A stretch of 64,000 bases of DNA from Solirubrobacteraceae bacterium (GCA_030447785.1 JAUJOF010000003.1:155336-219335); one strand, 5' to 3'; counted from the stretch's first letter, positions 27,047 through 35,936 are shown. Numbers and translations are program-made. The notes: generated by a model not told the origin, from the letters alone.

Positions 27047-28300
27047 ATGGCTCCTGAGCAGACGCACGACAAGCCGACCCAAGAGGACGCGGACCGTAGG
27101 GGCAGGCCCGACCAGCCCGAGGCGGCCGCCCCTCACGAGAACGGCGGCGAGGCCGTGGTGAGCGAGGCCCCGCTGCCCACCGAGAGTGCCGGGGAGGAGG
27201 TGCGGCCTTCCGAGGTGGCCGGCGAGGTCCAGCCTGTTGAGGCCTCCGCGTCCGAGGCCTCCTCCGCCGAGGCCTCCGTCCGCGAGGTCCCCGCGCCCGA
27301 GGCCTCCGTCGACGAGGCACCCGCTGCGCAAGTCGCTGACGAGGAGCCGCAGCGGCCTCAGGTCGGTCCCCGGATCCTCGCGGTCGAGCCGCCCTCGCCG
27401 CCCACGCCTCCCGCGCCCAAGCGGGGCAGGGCGCCGCGGCCGCCGAGGCCCAAGGCGCCGCGGCCGCGCCGTCGCAGCCCGGCTGAGCGCCACCGGGCCG
27501 TGTTCTTCGCCCGCCTGAACGAGCTGCGCCGCAGCGAGGTCCCCGAGGCGGATTCGCCCGACGAGGCGCGAACAGCCGGCGAGGGCGAGCGCGACGGCGC
27601 TCCCACGGCAGAGGCGACCGTCGAGCCGCCCGCGGCCGGCGCACCTGCGAACGGCGAGCCGGTCGCCGAGACCGTCCCCGAGCCGCCGGCGGCTGATGAG
27701 CAGCCGGCGCCCGCCGCCGGCCAGCAGCCCGCTTCGGGGCCTCAGCCGCAGACCGCCTCCACGCAGGCCGCTCGCCGCGGCGCTTCTGCGCCGCCCGTCT
27801 CTCCCGCGCGCGTCGCCGCGGCGATCGAGCGCGTCGGGGGGCCCGCGGTCATACAGGAGGCGCTGGCGCCCAAGACCGACGAGCAGGGCCAGCGCAAGAA
27901 GTGGGCGGCCATCTGTTGCGACGCCGCCCAGGGCAGCCCGCCCGGGGACCCGCTCTTCACCGCCTGGCTGCGCCTGGCCGCCACCCCTGTGCGCGAGATC
28001 AAGAGCCACTTGCCCCAGCCCGTCGATGAGGGTCGCGGCGGCCGAGGAGGGCGCGGGCGCGCCGCCGGACCCCCGCGCGAAGGGAGCCGGGGCGGGCGCA
28101 GCGATCGGGAGCGCGGTCCCGGACGCGACCGGACAAGCCGTGACGACATGGCCAACTACGCCCGGGGTGGCCGGCTCACCACCAAGGTCCGGATCGTCGA
28201 CCGCGAGCAGGAGAAACGCGAGCGCGAACAGGCGCGCCAGGAGCAGCGCGAGCGCAAGCGCCAAGCCGAGCGCGACCGGCTCGACCGTCTCGGGTACTGA
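27047..28300 (+). CDS. Large Ala/Pro/Glu-rich protein with conserved C-terminal region
   Basis: 417 aa, mostly low-complexity (runs of EAS, PAPE and ARR type). The only compact part lies at about residues 260-330 (RVAAAIERVGGPAVIQEALAPKTDEQGQRKKWAAICCDAAQGSPPGDPLFTAWLRLAATPVREIKSHLP). It is followed by a Gly/Arg-rich stretch and a highly charged basic helix (VDREQEKREREQARQEQRERKRQ). The composition suggests an RNA- or DNA-associated scaffold, but no known domain is recognised. A TATGGT hexamer 14 bases before ATG may be its promoter. Confidence 0.6.
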   Translation: MAPEQTHDKPTQEDADRRGRPDQPEAAAPHENGGEAVVSEAPLPTESAGEEVRPSEVAGEVQPVEASASEASSAEASVREVPAPEASVDEAPAAQVADEEPQRPQVGPRILAVEPPSPPTPPAPKRGRAPRPPRPKAPRPRRRSPAERHRAVFFARLNELRRSEVPEADSPDEARTAGEGERDGAPTAEATVEPPAAGAPANGEPVAETVPEPPAADEQPAPAAGQQPASGPQPQTASTQAARRGASAPPVSPARVAAAIERVGGPAVIQEALAPKTDEQGQRKKWAAICCDAAQGSPPGDPLFTAWLRLAATPVREIKSHLPQPVDEGRGGRGGRGRAAGPPREGSRGGRSDRERGPGRDRTSRDDMANYARGGRLTTKVRIVDREQEKREREQARQEQRERKRQAERDRLDRLGY

Positions 28301-28325
28301 GACGCGACCCCCCGCGGGGCCTCTC

Positions 28326-29864
28326 TCACCCAGGATGCGGTCCGCGCACCTGTGCGGCCAGCAGCGCGAGGTCGTCGCGCGGGTGCTCGGCGGCGGCCAG
28401 GACCGCGTCGCGCAGGTGGTCCAGCAGCAGGCCGGGCCGGGCCCCGGCCTGCGGGCTCAGGATGGCGGCCAGGTGCTCGTTGGTGTTGAATCGCGCCGGT
28501 GCCTGCGCGTCGATCAGCCCGTCGCTGAACAGCACGAGCGTGTCGCCCGCGCGCAGATCGGTCTCCACCTCGTGCAGCCGCGGCGCATCGCTGGCGCCCA
28601 GCATGGTGCCCAGCGCACCGACCGCCTCGACCGAGCCACCGCCGCGCACCACGAGAGGAGGCGGGTGCCCGGCCAGCGCCACGCGCGCCGCGGTGCGCCC
28701 GCCGGCGACCGGGGCGAGTGCCGCGAGCGCCACCGTGCACCGCGGGCCGCTGAGCCCCTCCTCGAGCTCCAGCACCGCGTTGAGACGGCGCAGGATGTCG
28801 GCGGCGGAGCGCTCGTAGAGCGCCGCGGTGCGCACGGTGTGGCGCACCAGCGCGAGGGCGCCGGCGGCCTGCAGGCCCTTGCCCTCGATGTCGGCCAGGA
28901 CCAGCAGGGTGCTGCCCTCGTGCCAGCGGACGACGTCATAGAGGTCGCCGCCCACCGCGTAGCGGTCGGTCGCGGGCCGGTAGCGGACGGCCAGCTCGAG
29001 GCCGTCCACGCGCGGCAGGCGGACCGGGAGCAGGCTGCGCGTGAGCGCGAGCGCGGTCGCGTGCTCGTCGGCCAGCTCGCGCTCGAGCTCGGTGCGCCGG
29101 CGAATCTGGTCGGTCACCTCGAAGTAGACGCTGAGCACGCCCTCCGCCCGCCCGTCGACCATGACGGGCACGATCGTCGCGTCGTAGTAGCGATGGCCCT
29201 CGAAGGCGCCCTCGTCGTCGAAGGGCACAGCCAGGGCGGACTGGGTGAACCGCTCGCCCCGCTCCAGCGCGGCCCCGTGGATTTCGTGGGCCAGCGCGAG
29301 CACCCCGGGGAAGTCGGCCAGAGCCTCGTCGATCGTCTGGCCCACGAGGTCCAGCGAGCCGGGCAGCATGGCCCGCCCGCCCTCGTTGACCAGCACGTAA
29401 CGCTGCTCCGGACCCCAGGTGACGACCACGCCCATGGGCACCTGGGCGACCACGGCGCCCAGGATCGCCCGCTCGCGCGCGAGCGCCTCCCGGGCCCGCT
29501 CCTCCTCGGTGGTCTCGCGGATCACCATCACGACGCCGATCTCGCCGTCCCCGCCGCCGACCGGGAAGAAGTTGCCGCGCCAGTGCCGGCTCCCCGCCGT
29601 CTCCGCGACGTCCGTCCGCTGGCGCTTCGAGGCCAGGACCGCGCGGGCCTCGCGCTCCACCACCGGGCGGTCGGGCAGAACCTCGTCGAGCCTGCGCCCC
29701 GCGTGCTCGTCGACCGGCACGCCGGTCTGGGCGGCCATCGCATCGTTGACCGTCACGAACCGCAGGTCGGCGTCGACGAAGGCGAAGCCCACCGCTGTGC
29801 CCGCGAAGAGGGCCTCGATCACCGAGGCGCCGCTCGTCCCCCGCTCGCGCTCCACGCCGGGCAT
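28326..29864 (-). CDS. PAS-SpoIIE phosphatase (PP2C type)
   Basis: 512 aa. Two PAS domains occupy about residues 13-125 (IEALFAGTAVGFAFVDADLRFVTVNDAMA) and 130-255 (ILGAVVAQVPMGVVVTW...VLVNEGGRAML), followed by a SpoIIE PP2C phosphatase domain (LARSLLPVRLP-like LTRSLLPVRLPRVDGLELAVRYRPATDRYAVGGDLYDVV, then LVLADIEGKGLQAA, ends HPRDDLALLAAQV). The metal-binding Asp in GGDLYD, ADIEGKG and RDD are present. It probably senses a signal through PAS and dephosphorylates an anti-anti-sigma factor. No partner gene is adjacent. Confidence 0.88.
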   Translation of the reverse strand: MPGVERERGTSGASVIEALFAGTAVGFAFVDADLRFVTVNDAMAAQTGVPVDEHAGRRLDEVLPDRPVVEREARAVLASKRQRTDVAETAGSRHWRGNFFPVGGGDGEIGVVMVIRETTEEERAREALARERAILGAVVAQVPMGVVVTWGPEQRYVLVNEGGRAMLPGSLDLVGQTIDEALADFPGVLALAHEIHGAALERGERFTQSALAVPFDDEGAFEGHRYYDATIVPVMVDGRAEGVLSVYFEVTDQIRRRTELERELADEHATALALTRSLLPVRLPRVDGLELAVRYRPATDRYAVGGDLYDVVRWHEGSTLLVLADIEGKGLQAAGALALVRHTVRTAALYERSAADILRRLNAVLELEEGLSGPRCTVALAALAPVAGGRTAARVALAGHPPPLVVRGGGSVEAVGALGTMLGASDAPRLHEVETDLRAGDTLVLFSDGLIDAQAPARFNTNEHLAAILSPQAGARPGLLLDHLRDAVLAAAEHPRDDLALLAAQVRGPHPG

Positions 29865-29874
29865 GGGCGCGACC

Positions 29875-30228
29875 CTAGTCCGTGCGGCGCATGGCGCGCC
29901 AGATCAGGGCGATGATCACCGCCTGCAGCGGCAGGCGTGCCCATAACGCGGCGGGCGGGAACTGCGGGTATCGCTCGGCGCGGACGGCCATGTGCACGTT
30001 GGCGGGGAAGACGGCGATCATCGTGACGATGAGCCACCAGCCCGCCCAGCGACGGGTGGCCGGGCTGAGCATCCCCAGCCCGCCGGCGATCTCGGCCGCG
30101 CCGGAGGCGAGGACCAGCCCGCGCCCGGCGGGCAACTCGTCGGGCACGATCGCCTCGTAGATTGCGGGGCGCAAGAAGTGGAGCGTGCCGGCCACCACGA
30201 AGATCACGCCGACGACGCGCGCCATCAC
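29875..30228 (-). CDS. DoxX-like membrane protein
   Basis: 117 aa with four hydrophobic segments (VVGVIFVVAGTLHFL, LVLASGAAEIAGGLGML, GWWLIVTMIAVFPANVHM, LPLQAVIIALIWRAM), the layout of DoxX/SURF4-type proteins. FPANVHMAV and the GTLHFLRP box are typical. Function in this organism is unknown; relatives are linked to thiol or redox stress. It ends ten bases upstream of the phosphatase gene end, on the same strand. Confidence 0.8.
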   Translation of the reverse strand: MMARVVGVIFVVAGTLHFLRPAIYEAIVPDELPAGRGLVLASGAAEIAGGLGMLSPATRRWAGWWLIVTMIAVFPANVHMAVRAERYPQFPPAALWARLPLQAVIIALIWRAMRRTD

Positions 30229-30561
30229 GCTGGCGCCCCTGGGACGCGCGTCGGCTGGTTGGGGGGCTCGACGAAGGCCTGCTCCATGTCACCGAGGATA
30301 ATCTCGATCACGTCGCGGTGACCTTGCCGGCCCCCGGTTCCACGCTCGGCTCTAGGCTGAGCCAACCACGTCAGCAAGCGCGTCGCCGGCCCCCGCGTCC
30401 GGGTGACCACCGAGCCGGAGCTACCGTCGCAGGCGGTGATCTCGCCCACACAGCGCAACCGCGGACCCCGCGCGGGGTTCCACCAGACGTCCGACGCCAC
30501 CGGCCCCAGCGCACCCGCCGCTGTCCGGAGGTCTCGCCTCACGACCCCCTGGGAGATGCCC
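30229..30561. other. 333-base gap before the secreted glycosidase gene
   Basis: No clear gene. On the minus strand a 28-codon frame starting at GTG 30311 (VIEIILGDMEQAFVEPPNQP) ends at 30225 with a stop that overlaps the doxX start (TGATG). It is translation-coupled in appearance but too short to be confident. GGCTC-N6-GAGCC (about 30348-30363) is a weak hairpin. Promoter signals for 30562 are not obvious. Confidence 0.35.
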
Positions 30562-31974
30562 GTGCGCCGACTTGCGCCCCTCCTCGCCGCCTTCATCGCG
30601 ATCCTGCTCCTGCCCGCCGCCGCCCAGGCGAGCGCCGGTCAGTCGACCCTGTTCGAGGCACCACGCGAGCTGATGTCCGACGACGCCGGGCTGCGCGCCC
30701 GGACGCTGGACGAGATCCAGGCCCTGGGCGCCGAGTGGGTACGCGTCGTCGTCTACTGGCGCGACGTGGCCCCCAACGCGGACGCGCGCGAGGTGCCCGC
30801 CTTCAACGAGCGCGATCCGGGCGCGTATCCCGGCTTCGGAAAGTACGACCGCATCCTCGCCGAGATCCGCGAGCGGGGCCTCAACCCGCTGGTCACGGTG
30901 ACCGCCCCAGCGCCGCGCTGGGCGACCAGGTTTCGCCAGGACTTCGTGACCCGCCCCGACCCGGCACGCTTTGAGCGGTTCTTCGAGGCGGTCCTGCGCC
31001 GCTACCCCGGCGTACGCCACTTCGCCGTGTGGAACGAGCCCAACCACCCCGACTTCCTCCAGCCCCAGTACGCCGGCCAGGGCAACAAGCGCAAGAGCGT
31101 GTCGGGGAAGCTCTACCGCCGGCTCTTCCAGGCGGCCAGCGACGCGCGGAGGAACGCCGCACGCCCCGGCGTGCGCCTGCTGTTCGGCGAGACCTCCCCG
31201 CGCGGGAACCCCAACGTGTCCTATCCCTTGCAGTTCTTCCGCGACGCGCTGTGCATGTCGAGGAACTGGAACAAGCGCGCGTCCTGCGAGGAGCTCGACG
31301 CCGACGCCTATGCCCACCACCCGTACACCACGAAGTCCGGTCCCTGGTTCGTGCCCCCCAACCGCGACGACGTGACCATCGGCGCCCTGAGCCGGCTCAA
31401 CCGGGCGCTGGCCCGTGCCGGCGAGGAGAACGCGCTGCGCCGGGGCATGAAGATCTGGATGACCGAGTTCGGCATCCAGTCCTTCCCCGACAGGGTGCTG
31501 GGCGTGAGCGAGACCGCCCAGGCCGAGTACCGGGCGGTCGGCGAGCGCATGGCCTGGCGCAACCCGCGGGTGCGCATGTTCTCCCAGTACCTCATGCGCG
31601 ACAGCGACCCGGGGCCGAACAACAGCAACGGGGACCCGAGCTTCCCCGGCTTCGAATCGGGCTTGCGCCACGCCGGCGGCGACCAGAAGCTCGCCTACGA
31701 CGGCTTTCGCACGCCCATGGTGGCCAAGCGCTTGCGCAACGGGCGCACCTACCTTTGGGGCTTCGTGCGCCCGGGCGACGGCGTCCAGCGGGTGTCCATC
31801 GACGTTCGCTCCAAGAACGGCGGGTGGCGCTCCCTCAAGCGCGACACCACCGATTCGCGCGGCTACTGGACGACGAGCACCCGCGGTGGTCGCGGGCGCG
31901 ACTACCGCGTGCGCTGGACAGACGCCCAGGGCACGCAGCACACCGGTCCGCGGACCCGGGTCTACGACCGCTAG
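30562..31974 (+). CDS. Secreted glycoside hydrolase (GH5/39-like cellulase fold)
   Basis: A signal peptide (RRLAPLLAAFIAILLLPAAAQA) is followed by a TIM-barrel: DEIQALGAEWVRVVVYWRDVAP at the start, the acid/base Glu in RHFAVWNEPNHPDF and the likely nucleophile Glu in MKIWMTEFGIQS. The C-terminal ~75 residues (VQRVSIDVRSKNGGWRSLKRDTTDSRGYWTTS) form an Ig-like add-on common in Thermoleophilia exported proteins. GTG 30562 is preferred over ATG 30556 because GGGAG (30551-30555) lies six bases before it. The substrate is not predictable from sequence alone. Confidence 0.8.
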   Translation: MRRLAPLLAAFIAILLLPAAAQASAGQSTLFEAPRELMSDDAGLRARTLDEIQALGAEWVRVVVYWRDVAPNADAREVPAFNERDPGAYPGFGKYDRILAEIRERGLNPLVTVTAPAPRWATRFRQDFVTRPDPARFERFFEAVLRRYPGVRHFAVWNEPNHPDFLQPQYAGQGNKRKSVSGKLYRRLFQAASDARRNAARPGVRLLFGETSPRGNPNVSYPLQFFRDALCMSRNWNKRASCEELDADAYAHHPYTTKSGPWFVPPNRDDVTIGALSRLNRALARAGEENALRRGMKIWMTEFGIQSFPDRVLGVSETAQAEYRAVGERMAWRNPRVRMFSQYLMRDSDPGPNNSNGDPSFPGFESGLRHAGGDQKLAYDGFRTPMVAKRLRNGRTYLWGFVRPGDGVQRVSIDVRSKNGGWRSLKRDTTDSRGYWTTSTRGGRGRDYRVRWTDAQGTQHTGPRTRVYDR

Positions 31975-32069
31975 CCGGCGGACCGCTCCCTCGATGATCG
32001 CTGGCTGCAGCGCCGGCGACTCGGGGGCCGAGGTCGACGGGCTGCCACGGGTGCTCACCCCTCATATCG

Positions 32070-32696
32070 TTATCCGCCGATCGGCCGCACGCTGATCCAG
32101 CTCTTGGCCAGCGGGCCGACGCGCTCGGCCACCGGGGGACCGAAGAGGGCGGTCATCTCGCCGCGGCCCAGGAGCGCGATGTCCTCCCAGTCGCCGGCCA
32201 CGCCCAGGCGCCAGTAGGAACGGCGGACGGCCGGAGGCAGCCAGTGGGCGAAGGGCAGCAGCGCGTGGGGCTCGACGGGAAAGGAGCGGGCCGGCGTCTG
32301 CACGTAGAAGCCACGCGCCACGCGGCGCACCTCGCGGGCGAAGGCCTCGCGGCGCGCGGGCTCGACGTGCTCGATCACGCTGGAGCAGTAGACGAGGTCG
32401 AAGGCGCCGTCGGCGAAGGGCAGGCCGTCGGGCGCGTCGGCCACCAGAAAGGGCCCCGGGTACTCAGGGCGCTCGACCAGATCGACGCCGGTGATGTCCA
32501 GGTCTGGCTCCTGCGCGCGCAGACCCAGCCGCCCGCAGCCGACGTCGAGGATCCGGCTGTCGCGCGTCGCCCCGGTGAGCGCGAACAGGCGGTCGTGGCG
32601 CCGCCGGCGCGCGCGGCCCGCGACCGTCGAGGCGACGCGGCTGCGCAGGCCAGGCTTGGCGGTGGCATAGACGTCCGAGGGTCCGGCGGGGGACAC
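32070..32696 (-). CDS. Class I SAM-dependent methyltransferase
   Basis: 208 aa. The SAM-binding loop ILDVGCGRLG, the acidic end of strand 2 (ITGVDLVERPEYPGPF), motif II LPFADGAFDLVYCSSVIEHVE and a Rossmann-like C-terminus are visible. The GTG start at 32696 is preceded on the minus strand by TAGGCT and an eight-base spacer, so the transcript is probably leaderless. The promoter touches the left end of the 32711 dispersed element. The substrate is unknown. Confidence 0.8.
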   Translation of the reverse strand: MSPAGPSDVYATAKPGLRSRVASTVAGRARRRRHDRLFALTGATRDSRILDVGCGRLGLRAQEPDLDITGVDLVERPEYPGPFLVADAPDGLPFADGAFDLVYCSSVIEHVEPARREAFAREVRRVARGFYVQTPARSFPVEPHALLPFAHWLPPAVRRSYWRLGVAGDWEDIALLGRGEMTALFGPPVAERVGPLAKSWISVRPIGG

Positions 32697-32710
32697 CGCG
32701 CAATAGCCTA

Positions 32711-32871
32711 AGGGCCTATCCCGCTAGGGATCGCACGCCAAGGCGGCCGATCCGCGGCGCCTGGCGCCACCCGCGGTGCTCGCCGGTGCTCTGCACCGAC
32801 TGCGCCCGCGTGCGGCCCCAGGCATCCACGGTTCGACCACCTCGCCGCGCGTCCCTACCGAGATAGACCCT
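32711..32871. repeat. Dispersed element, type 2, full copy with terminal inverted repeats
   Basis: The 161-base element has ends that match as inverted repeats at 16 of 19 positions: left AGGGCCTATCCCGCTAGGG (32711-32729), right CCCTACCGAGATAGACCCT (32853-32871). Its core (32729-32873) is nearly identical to 6527-6670 in secA. It fills the gap between divergent methyltransferase genes and touches their putative promoter regions. The termini resemble those of type 1 elements (8600, 9769) although the cores differ, which suggests one mobilising machinery for two families. Confidence 0.85.
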
Positions 32872-32884
32872 AACGACGCCCCGG

Positions 32885-33604
32885 ATGAGCGAGCCCTACA
32901 CCTCCGAGAACCTGCTGGACCGCCTGAGCGACTCGCGCGCCCTCGAGGCCCAGGACGAGCGCGAGAAGGCGCGCGAGCGGGATCTGCTGGCCCGCCACCT
33001 GGGCGTGGCCGGCGGCGACGCGATCTCCGTGGGCTGCGGCTGGCACCCCGGCCGCCACCTGCTGCCCGCGCCCGCCTGGCGGCTGGTCGCCGTGGACGTC
33101 GAGGCCGACCGCGCACGCGTCGCGGTGGAGCGCGGCGAGGCCGACGCGGGCTTCCCGGGGCGCGCCGGGGAGCTGCACGACGTCCCGGCGGGATCGTTCG
33201 ACGTAGTCCTCTACCGCTACGTGCTCCACCACGTCGCCTACGACCAGCCGCTCGACCCGGTCTTCGCCGAGGCGGCGCGCCTGCTTCGCCCTGGCGGTGC
33301 CGTGGTGGCCATCGAGCCCAACCTCTGGCATCCGATCGGCGCCGCCCTCGCCGCGGCGAACCGCCTCGGTCTCGGCGTGAAGGTCCACGGCACTCCAGAC
33401 GACATCCCGCTCTCGCCGCGGCGGCTCGCGCGCCAGACGCGCGCCGCGGGCCTGCGACCCGAGCTGCACGGCGTGAGCTACTCGTGGCGCCGCCTGCCCC
33501 CCCGGGCCCAGCGAGCCGTGGGTGCGTTGGATCGCCACGGCTCGCGCCGCGGCCTGCGGGCCCTGGGCCACACGGTGCTCCTCATCGCGCGAGCCCGCGA
33601 CTGA
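32885..33604 (+). CDS. SAM-dependent methyltransferase
   Basis: 239 aa. The N-terminal helix (TSENLLDRLSDSRALEAQDEREKARERDLLARHLG) leads to a variant SAM loop AISVGCGWHPGRHLLP, then FDVVLYRYVLHHVAYDQPLDPVFAEAARLLRPGGAVVAIEPN, the standard methyltransferase core. It is divergent from another methyltransferase across a dispersed element whose end lies 13 bases before this ATG. TAACGA at 32871-32876 is a poor -10 match, so the promoter is unclear. Confidence 0.8.
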   Translation: MSEPYTSENLLDRLSDSRALEAQDEREKARERDLLARHLGVAGGDAISVGCGWHPGRHLLPAPAWRLVAVDVEADRARVAVERGEADAGFPGRAGELHDVPAGSFDVVLYRYVLHHVAYDQPLDPVFAEAARLLRPGGAVVAIEPNLWHPIGAALAAANRLGLGVKVHGTPDDIPLSPRRLARQTRAAGLRPELHGVSYSWRRLPPRAQRAVGALDRHGSRRGLRALGHTVLLIARARD

Positions 33605-33681
33605 GCCGGGGGTCGTTCCTCGTACCATCGCGGGTACGACCCTTGGCACGCCTTCGCCTGGAGCAGACACGGTCAGTCCGT

Positions 33682-34185
33682 CTAGGGATCGAGCTCGAAC
33701 GCCTCGTCGCCCAGGATCACGACGACGGGCTCTCCGGCGCGGCCGGCGAGGCCGAGGGGGATCTCGGCGTTCGTGGACTCGAACTCGGCGGCGACCGTGG
33801 TGCGTCCCCCCAGGGCGGCGGCCAGGTCGCGCACGGCGCGGCCCAGGTGCTCGAGGCCGCCCAGCGGCCCGGCGACCTCGCCGGTGGCGGCGTCGACGTC
33901 CATGGGCGGCAGCTGCTTCACGTCGGGCATGGGCGGCAACTGCACCTCGAGTCGAGCGTCGTGGGGCAGGCGGCGAAGGCGGTCGCTCTCGGTGGCCAGG
34001 ACGGGCAGCAGGCGGCCCGTCTCCACCACGGCGCTGGGCGCGTCGCCGCGGTCCACCAAGGCGCTGGCGCGCAGCGCTCCTGAGCGGTGGACGAACTCGC
34101 GCAGGGCGGCGGCGGTGCGGTCGAGCTCGCCCAGCGAGGCGACGTCCTCGGGCTCGGGCAGGCTCGGTGATTCGTCCAGGGTCAT
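33682..34185 (-). CDS. Uncharacterised protein
   Basis: 167 aa, no signal peptide or membrane segment. The central part (RAVRDLAAALGGRTTVAAEFESTNAEIPLGLAGRAGEPVVVILGDEAFELDP) looks like a beta-rich domain, and the first half is a hydrophilic helical region ending in LEVQLPPMPDVKQLPPMDVD. No family recognised. A longer frame upstream is possible, but ATG 34185 lies in a normal gap. Confidence 0.4.
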   Translation of the reverse strand: MTLDESPSLPEPEDVASLGELDRTAAALREFVHRSGALRASALVDRGDAPSAVVETGRLLPVLATESDRLRRLPHDARLEVQLPPMPDVKQLPPMDVDAATGEVAGPLGGLEHLGRAVRDLAAALGGRTTVAAEFESTNAEIPLGLAGRAGEPVVVILGDEAFELDP

Positions 34186-34212
34186 GGATGCATGGTGCCA
34201 AGACCGGTCCGC

Positions 34213-34413
34213 ATGGGTAAGACCCCGGACATGATCAATCGCATTCTCAACATGGTCACCGGCGGCAGCCGTGCCGGCCGAGCCCGCCGTCCTCCGGCCC
34301 GCCGGGGCGGCCACGCCGCCGGCGGGCGTCCCGTCGGCGGACCTCCCGCCGGAGGCGCCCCGGGCGGCGGCGGCCTCGCCACGCTGGCGAAGCGCTTCAT
34401 GCGCCGGCGCTGA
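34213..34413 (+). CDS. Small basic Gly/Pro/Arg-rich protein
   Basis: 66 aa from ATG 34213 (MGKTPDMINRILNMVTGGSRAGRARR...), with a Gly/Arg/Pro-rich middle and a C-terminal LATLAKRFMRRR. The first ~15 residues could form an amphipathic helix. Possibly a genuine small cationic protein, possibly an accidental open frame in high-GC DNA. Confidence 0.3.
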   Translation: MGKTPDMINRILNMVTGGSRAGRARRPPARRGGHAAGGRPVGGPPAGGAPGGGGLATLAKRFMRRR

Positions 34414-34467
34414 GCGGGACGCACGCCCCTTCCCTCGTCGCACGGGGAGGGGCGGGCCCCGCCCGGG

Positions 34468-35163
34468 TCAGCCCGCGTCGGCGCGCGCCTGCTCGATCCG
34501 CGCGGCCACGGTCTGGGCCCAGTCGGCGCCGGGGTGCTCGTCGCGCAGCAGCGCGGCCGCCGCGGCGTGGTCGTAGGTCACGCGACGGTGCTCGACCGTA
34601 CCGTCGGGATGCAGCAGCGCATAGGCCGCGCCGGGATCCGCGTCGAAGGGCATGCCGACGCTGCCGGGGTTGACGAGCTCGATCTCGCCCGCGGCGGTAC
34701 GCACGAACGGGAGATGGGTGTGGCCGAACAGGAGCCGACGCTCGGTCACCCCGGCCAGCAGATCCGCCTCGTCCTCGGCCGGCTCGGGGAAGAAGGAGCG
34801 CACGTCGCCGGCGGGCGAGCCGTGCCAGGCGCGGGTGTCGGCGCCCACCGCGGCGCTCTCGGGCAGGGCGGCCAGGCTGGCCACCAGGTCGTCGCCCAGC
34901 GCCTCGCGCGCGAAGGCGATCGCGCCCTGCACCGGGTCGCCGCCGGGCGCCTCCCCGGGCGCCGCCGTCCAGCGCTCGCCGTTGCCGCGAATCCAGGTGG
35001 CGCTCTCCAGCCCTCGCAGCCGCGCGACGGTCTGGGCGGGGCGGGGGCCGAAGAGGGCGACGTCGCCGCCGATCAGCCAGGAGGTCGGTTCGGTCCCCGC
35101 GTCGGCCAGGACGGCCTCGAGGGCGGGAAGGTTGCCGTGTACGTCGTACAGGAGCGCGAGCAT
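34468..35163 (-). CDS. Calcineurin-like phosphoesterase, YfcE/MJ0936-type
   Basis: 231 aa. The metallophosphoesterase motifs are in order: LLYDVHGNLPALEAVL, GGDVALFGP, WIRGNGERW, and FGHTHLP, with VNPGSVGMP between the last and the end. The metal ligands (DxH, GD, GN, GHxH) are complete. Phosphodiesterase or phosphatase activity is expected; the substrate is unknown. The divergent direction is occupied by a Crp/Fnr-type gene on the same strand, 26 bases upstream. Confidence 0.85.
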   Translation of the reverse strand: MLALLYDVHGNLPALEAVLADAGTEPTSWLIGGDVALFGPRPAQTVARLRGLESATWIRGNGERWTAAPGEAPGGDPVQGAIAFAREALGDDLVASLAALPESAAVGADTRAWHGSPAGDVRSFFPEPAEDEADLLAGVTERRLLFGHTHLPFVRTAAGEIELVNPGSVGMPFDADPGAAYALLHPDGTVEHRRVTYDHAAAAALLRDEHPGADWAQTVAARIEQARADAG

Positions 35164-35189
35164 GCACGCATGATCGCGCGCCGGCGACC

Positions 35190-35936
35190 TCAGGGCGCGG
35201 CCAGCGAAGAGGGGGCATGGGACGTGCCGGCACCCGAGAGCAGCAGCGGCTCGGACGGATCGCCCTGCAACACCCAGCCATCGCCGGCGCGGGTGATGAG
35301 CTCCCGGCGGCTGAGATCGCCCAGCGCGGCGGTCACCGAGGGCCGCCGCGCGCCCACCAGATCGGCCAGCGTACGGTGGGTGAGGCGCAGCGGGACGAGC
35401 ACGCCGCCGGGTCCCACCCGGCCCCAGCGCTCGGCCAGGTGCCAGAAGAGCACGAGCAGGCGATCGTCCAGGCGCGGCAGGTGCGAGCAGGTCAGCTGCA
35501 GCATGAGCCGCTGCGAGCGCGAGACCGTCCGGCGGCTGAGCGCGCCCACGACCTCGGGCCAGCGCCCCGCGGTGGCGACCACCCGGCGGTCGAGCACGGC
35601 CAGCGTGGTGGGGTCGAGCACGCACCAGGTCACCTCGAGGCGCACCGGCCCGGCGTCGGGCGCCTCGGTCTCCCAGGGGCGCAGCACGTCGGCGGGGCCC
35701 AGCAGCTCGGTGGTGGTCCGCCCGAGCAGGCCGACGGTGCGCGTGAGCAGCCCCTCGGTCACCAGCAGACCCATGGTGGGACGCAGGGTGATCGCGTCGC
35801 AGCTCCAGCGGCCGGGCTCCAGCTCGAAGGTGGGCGCCATCAGCGCCCGGCGGGCCGCCTCGAACTCCTCGACGGGGAGGTCCTCCCCCAGCTCGGGCAC
35901 GGCGTCGAGGAGGGAGATGGCGGGGTGGTGGGCCAT
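35190..35936 (-). CDS. Crp/Fnr-like transcriptional regulator
   Basis: 248 aa from ATG 35936. A double-stranded beta-helix-like N-terminal domain (FELEPGRWSCDAITLRPTMGLLVTEGLLTRTVGLLGRTTTELLGPADVLRPW) precedes a winged-helix C-terminus (VPLRLTHRTLADLVGARRPSVTAALGDLSRRELI). There are no Cys ligands for an Fe-S cluster, so it is a Crp-like rather than FNR-like sensor. A longer 259-aa form from 35969 is possible. The target is unknown. Confidence 0.8.
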   Translation of the reverse strand: MAHHPAISLLDAVPELGEDLPVEEFEAARRALMAPTFELEPGRWSCDAITLRPTMGLLVTEGLLTRTVGLLGRTTTELLGPADVLRPWETEAPDAGPVRLEVTWCVLDPTTLAVLDRRVVATAGRWPEVVGALSRRTVSRSQRLMLQLTCSHLPRLDDRLLVLFWHLAERWGRVGPGGVLVPLRLTHRTLADLVGARRPSVTAALGDLSRRELITRAGDGWVLQGDPSEPLLLSGAGTSHAPSSLAAP

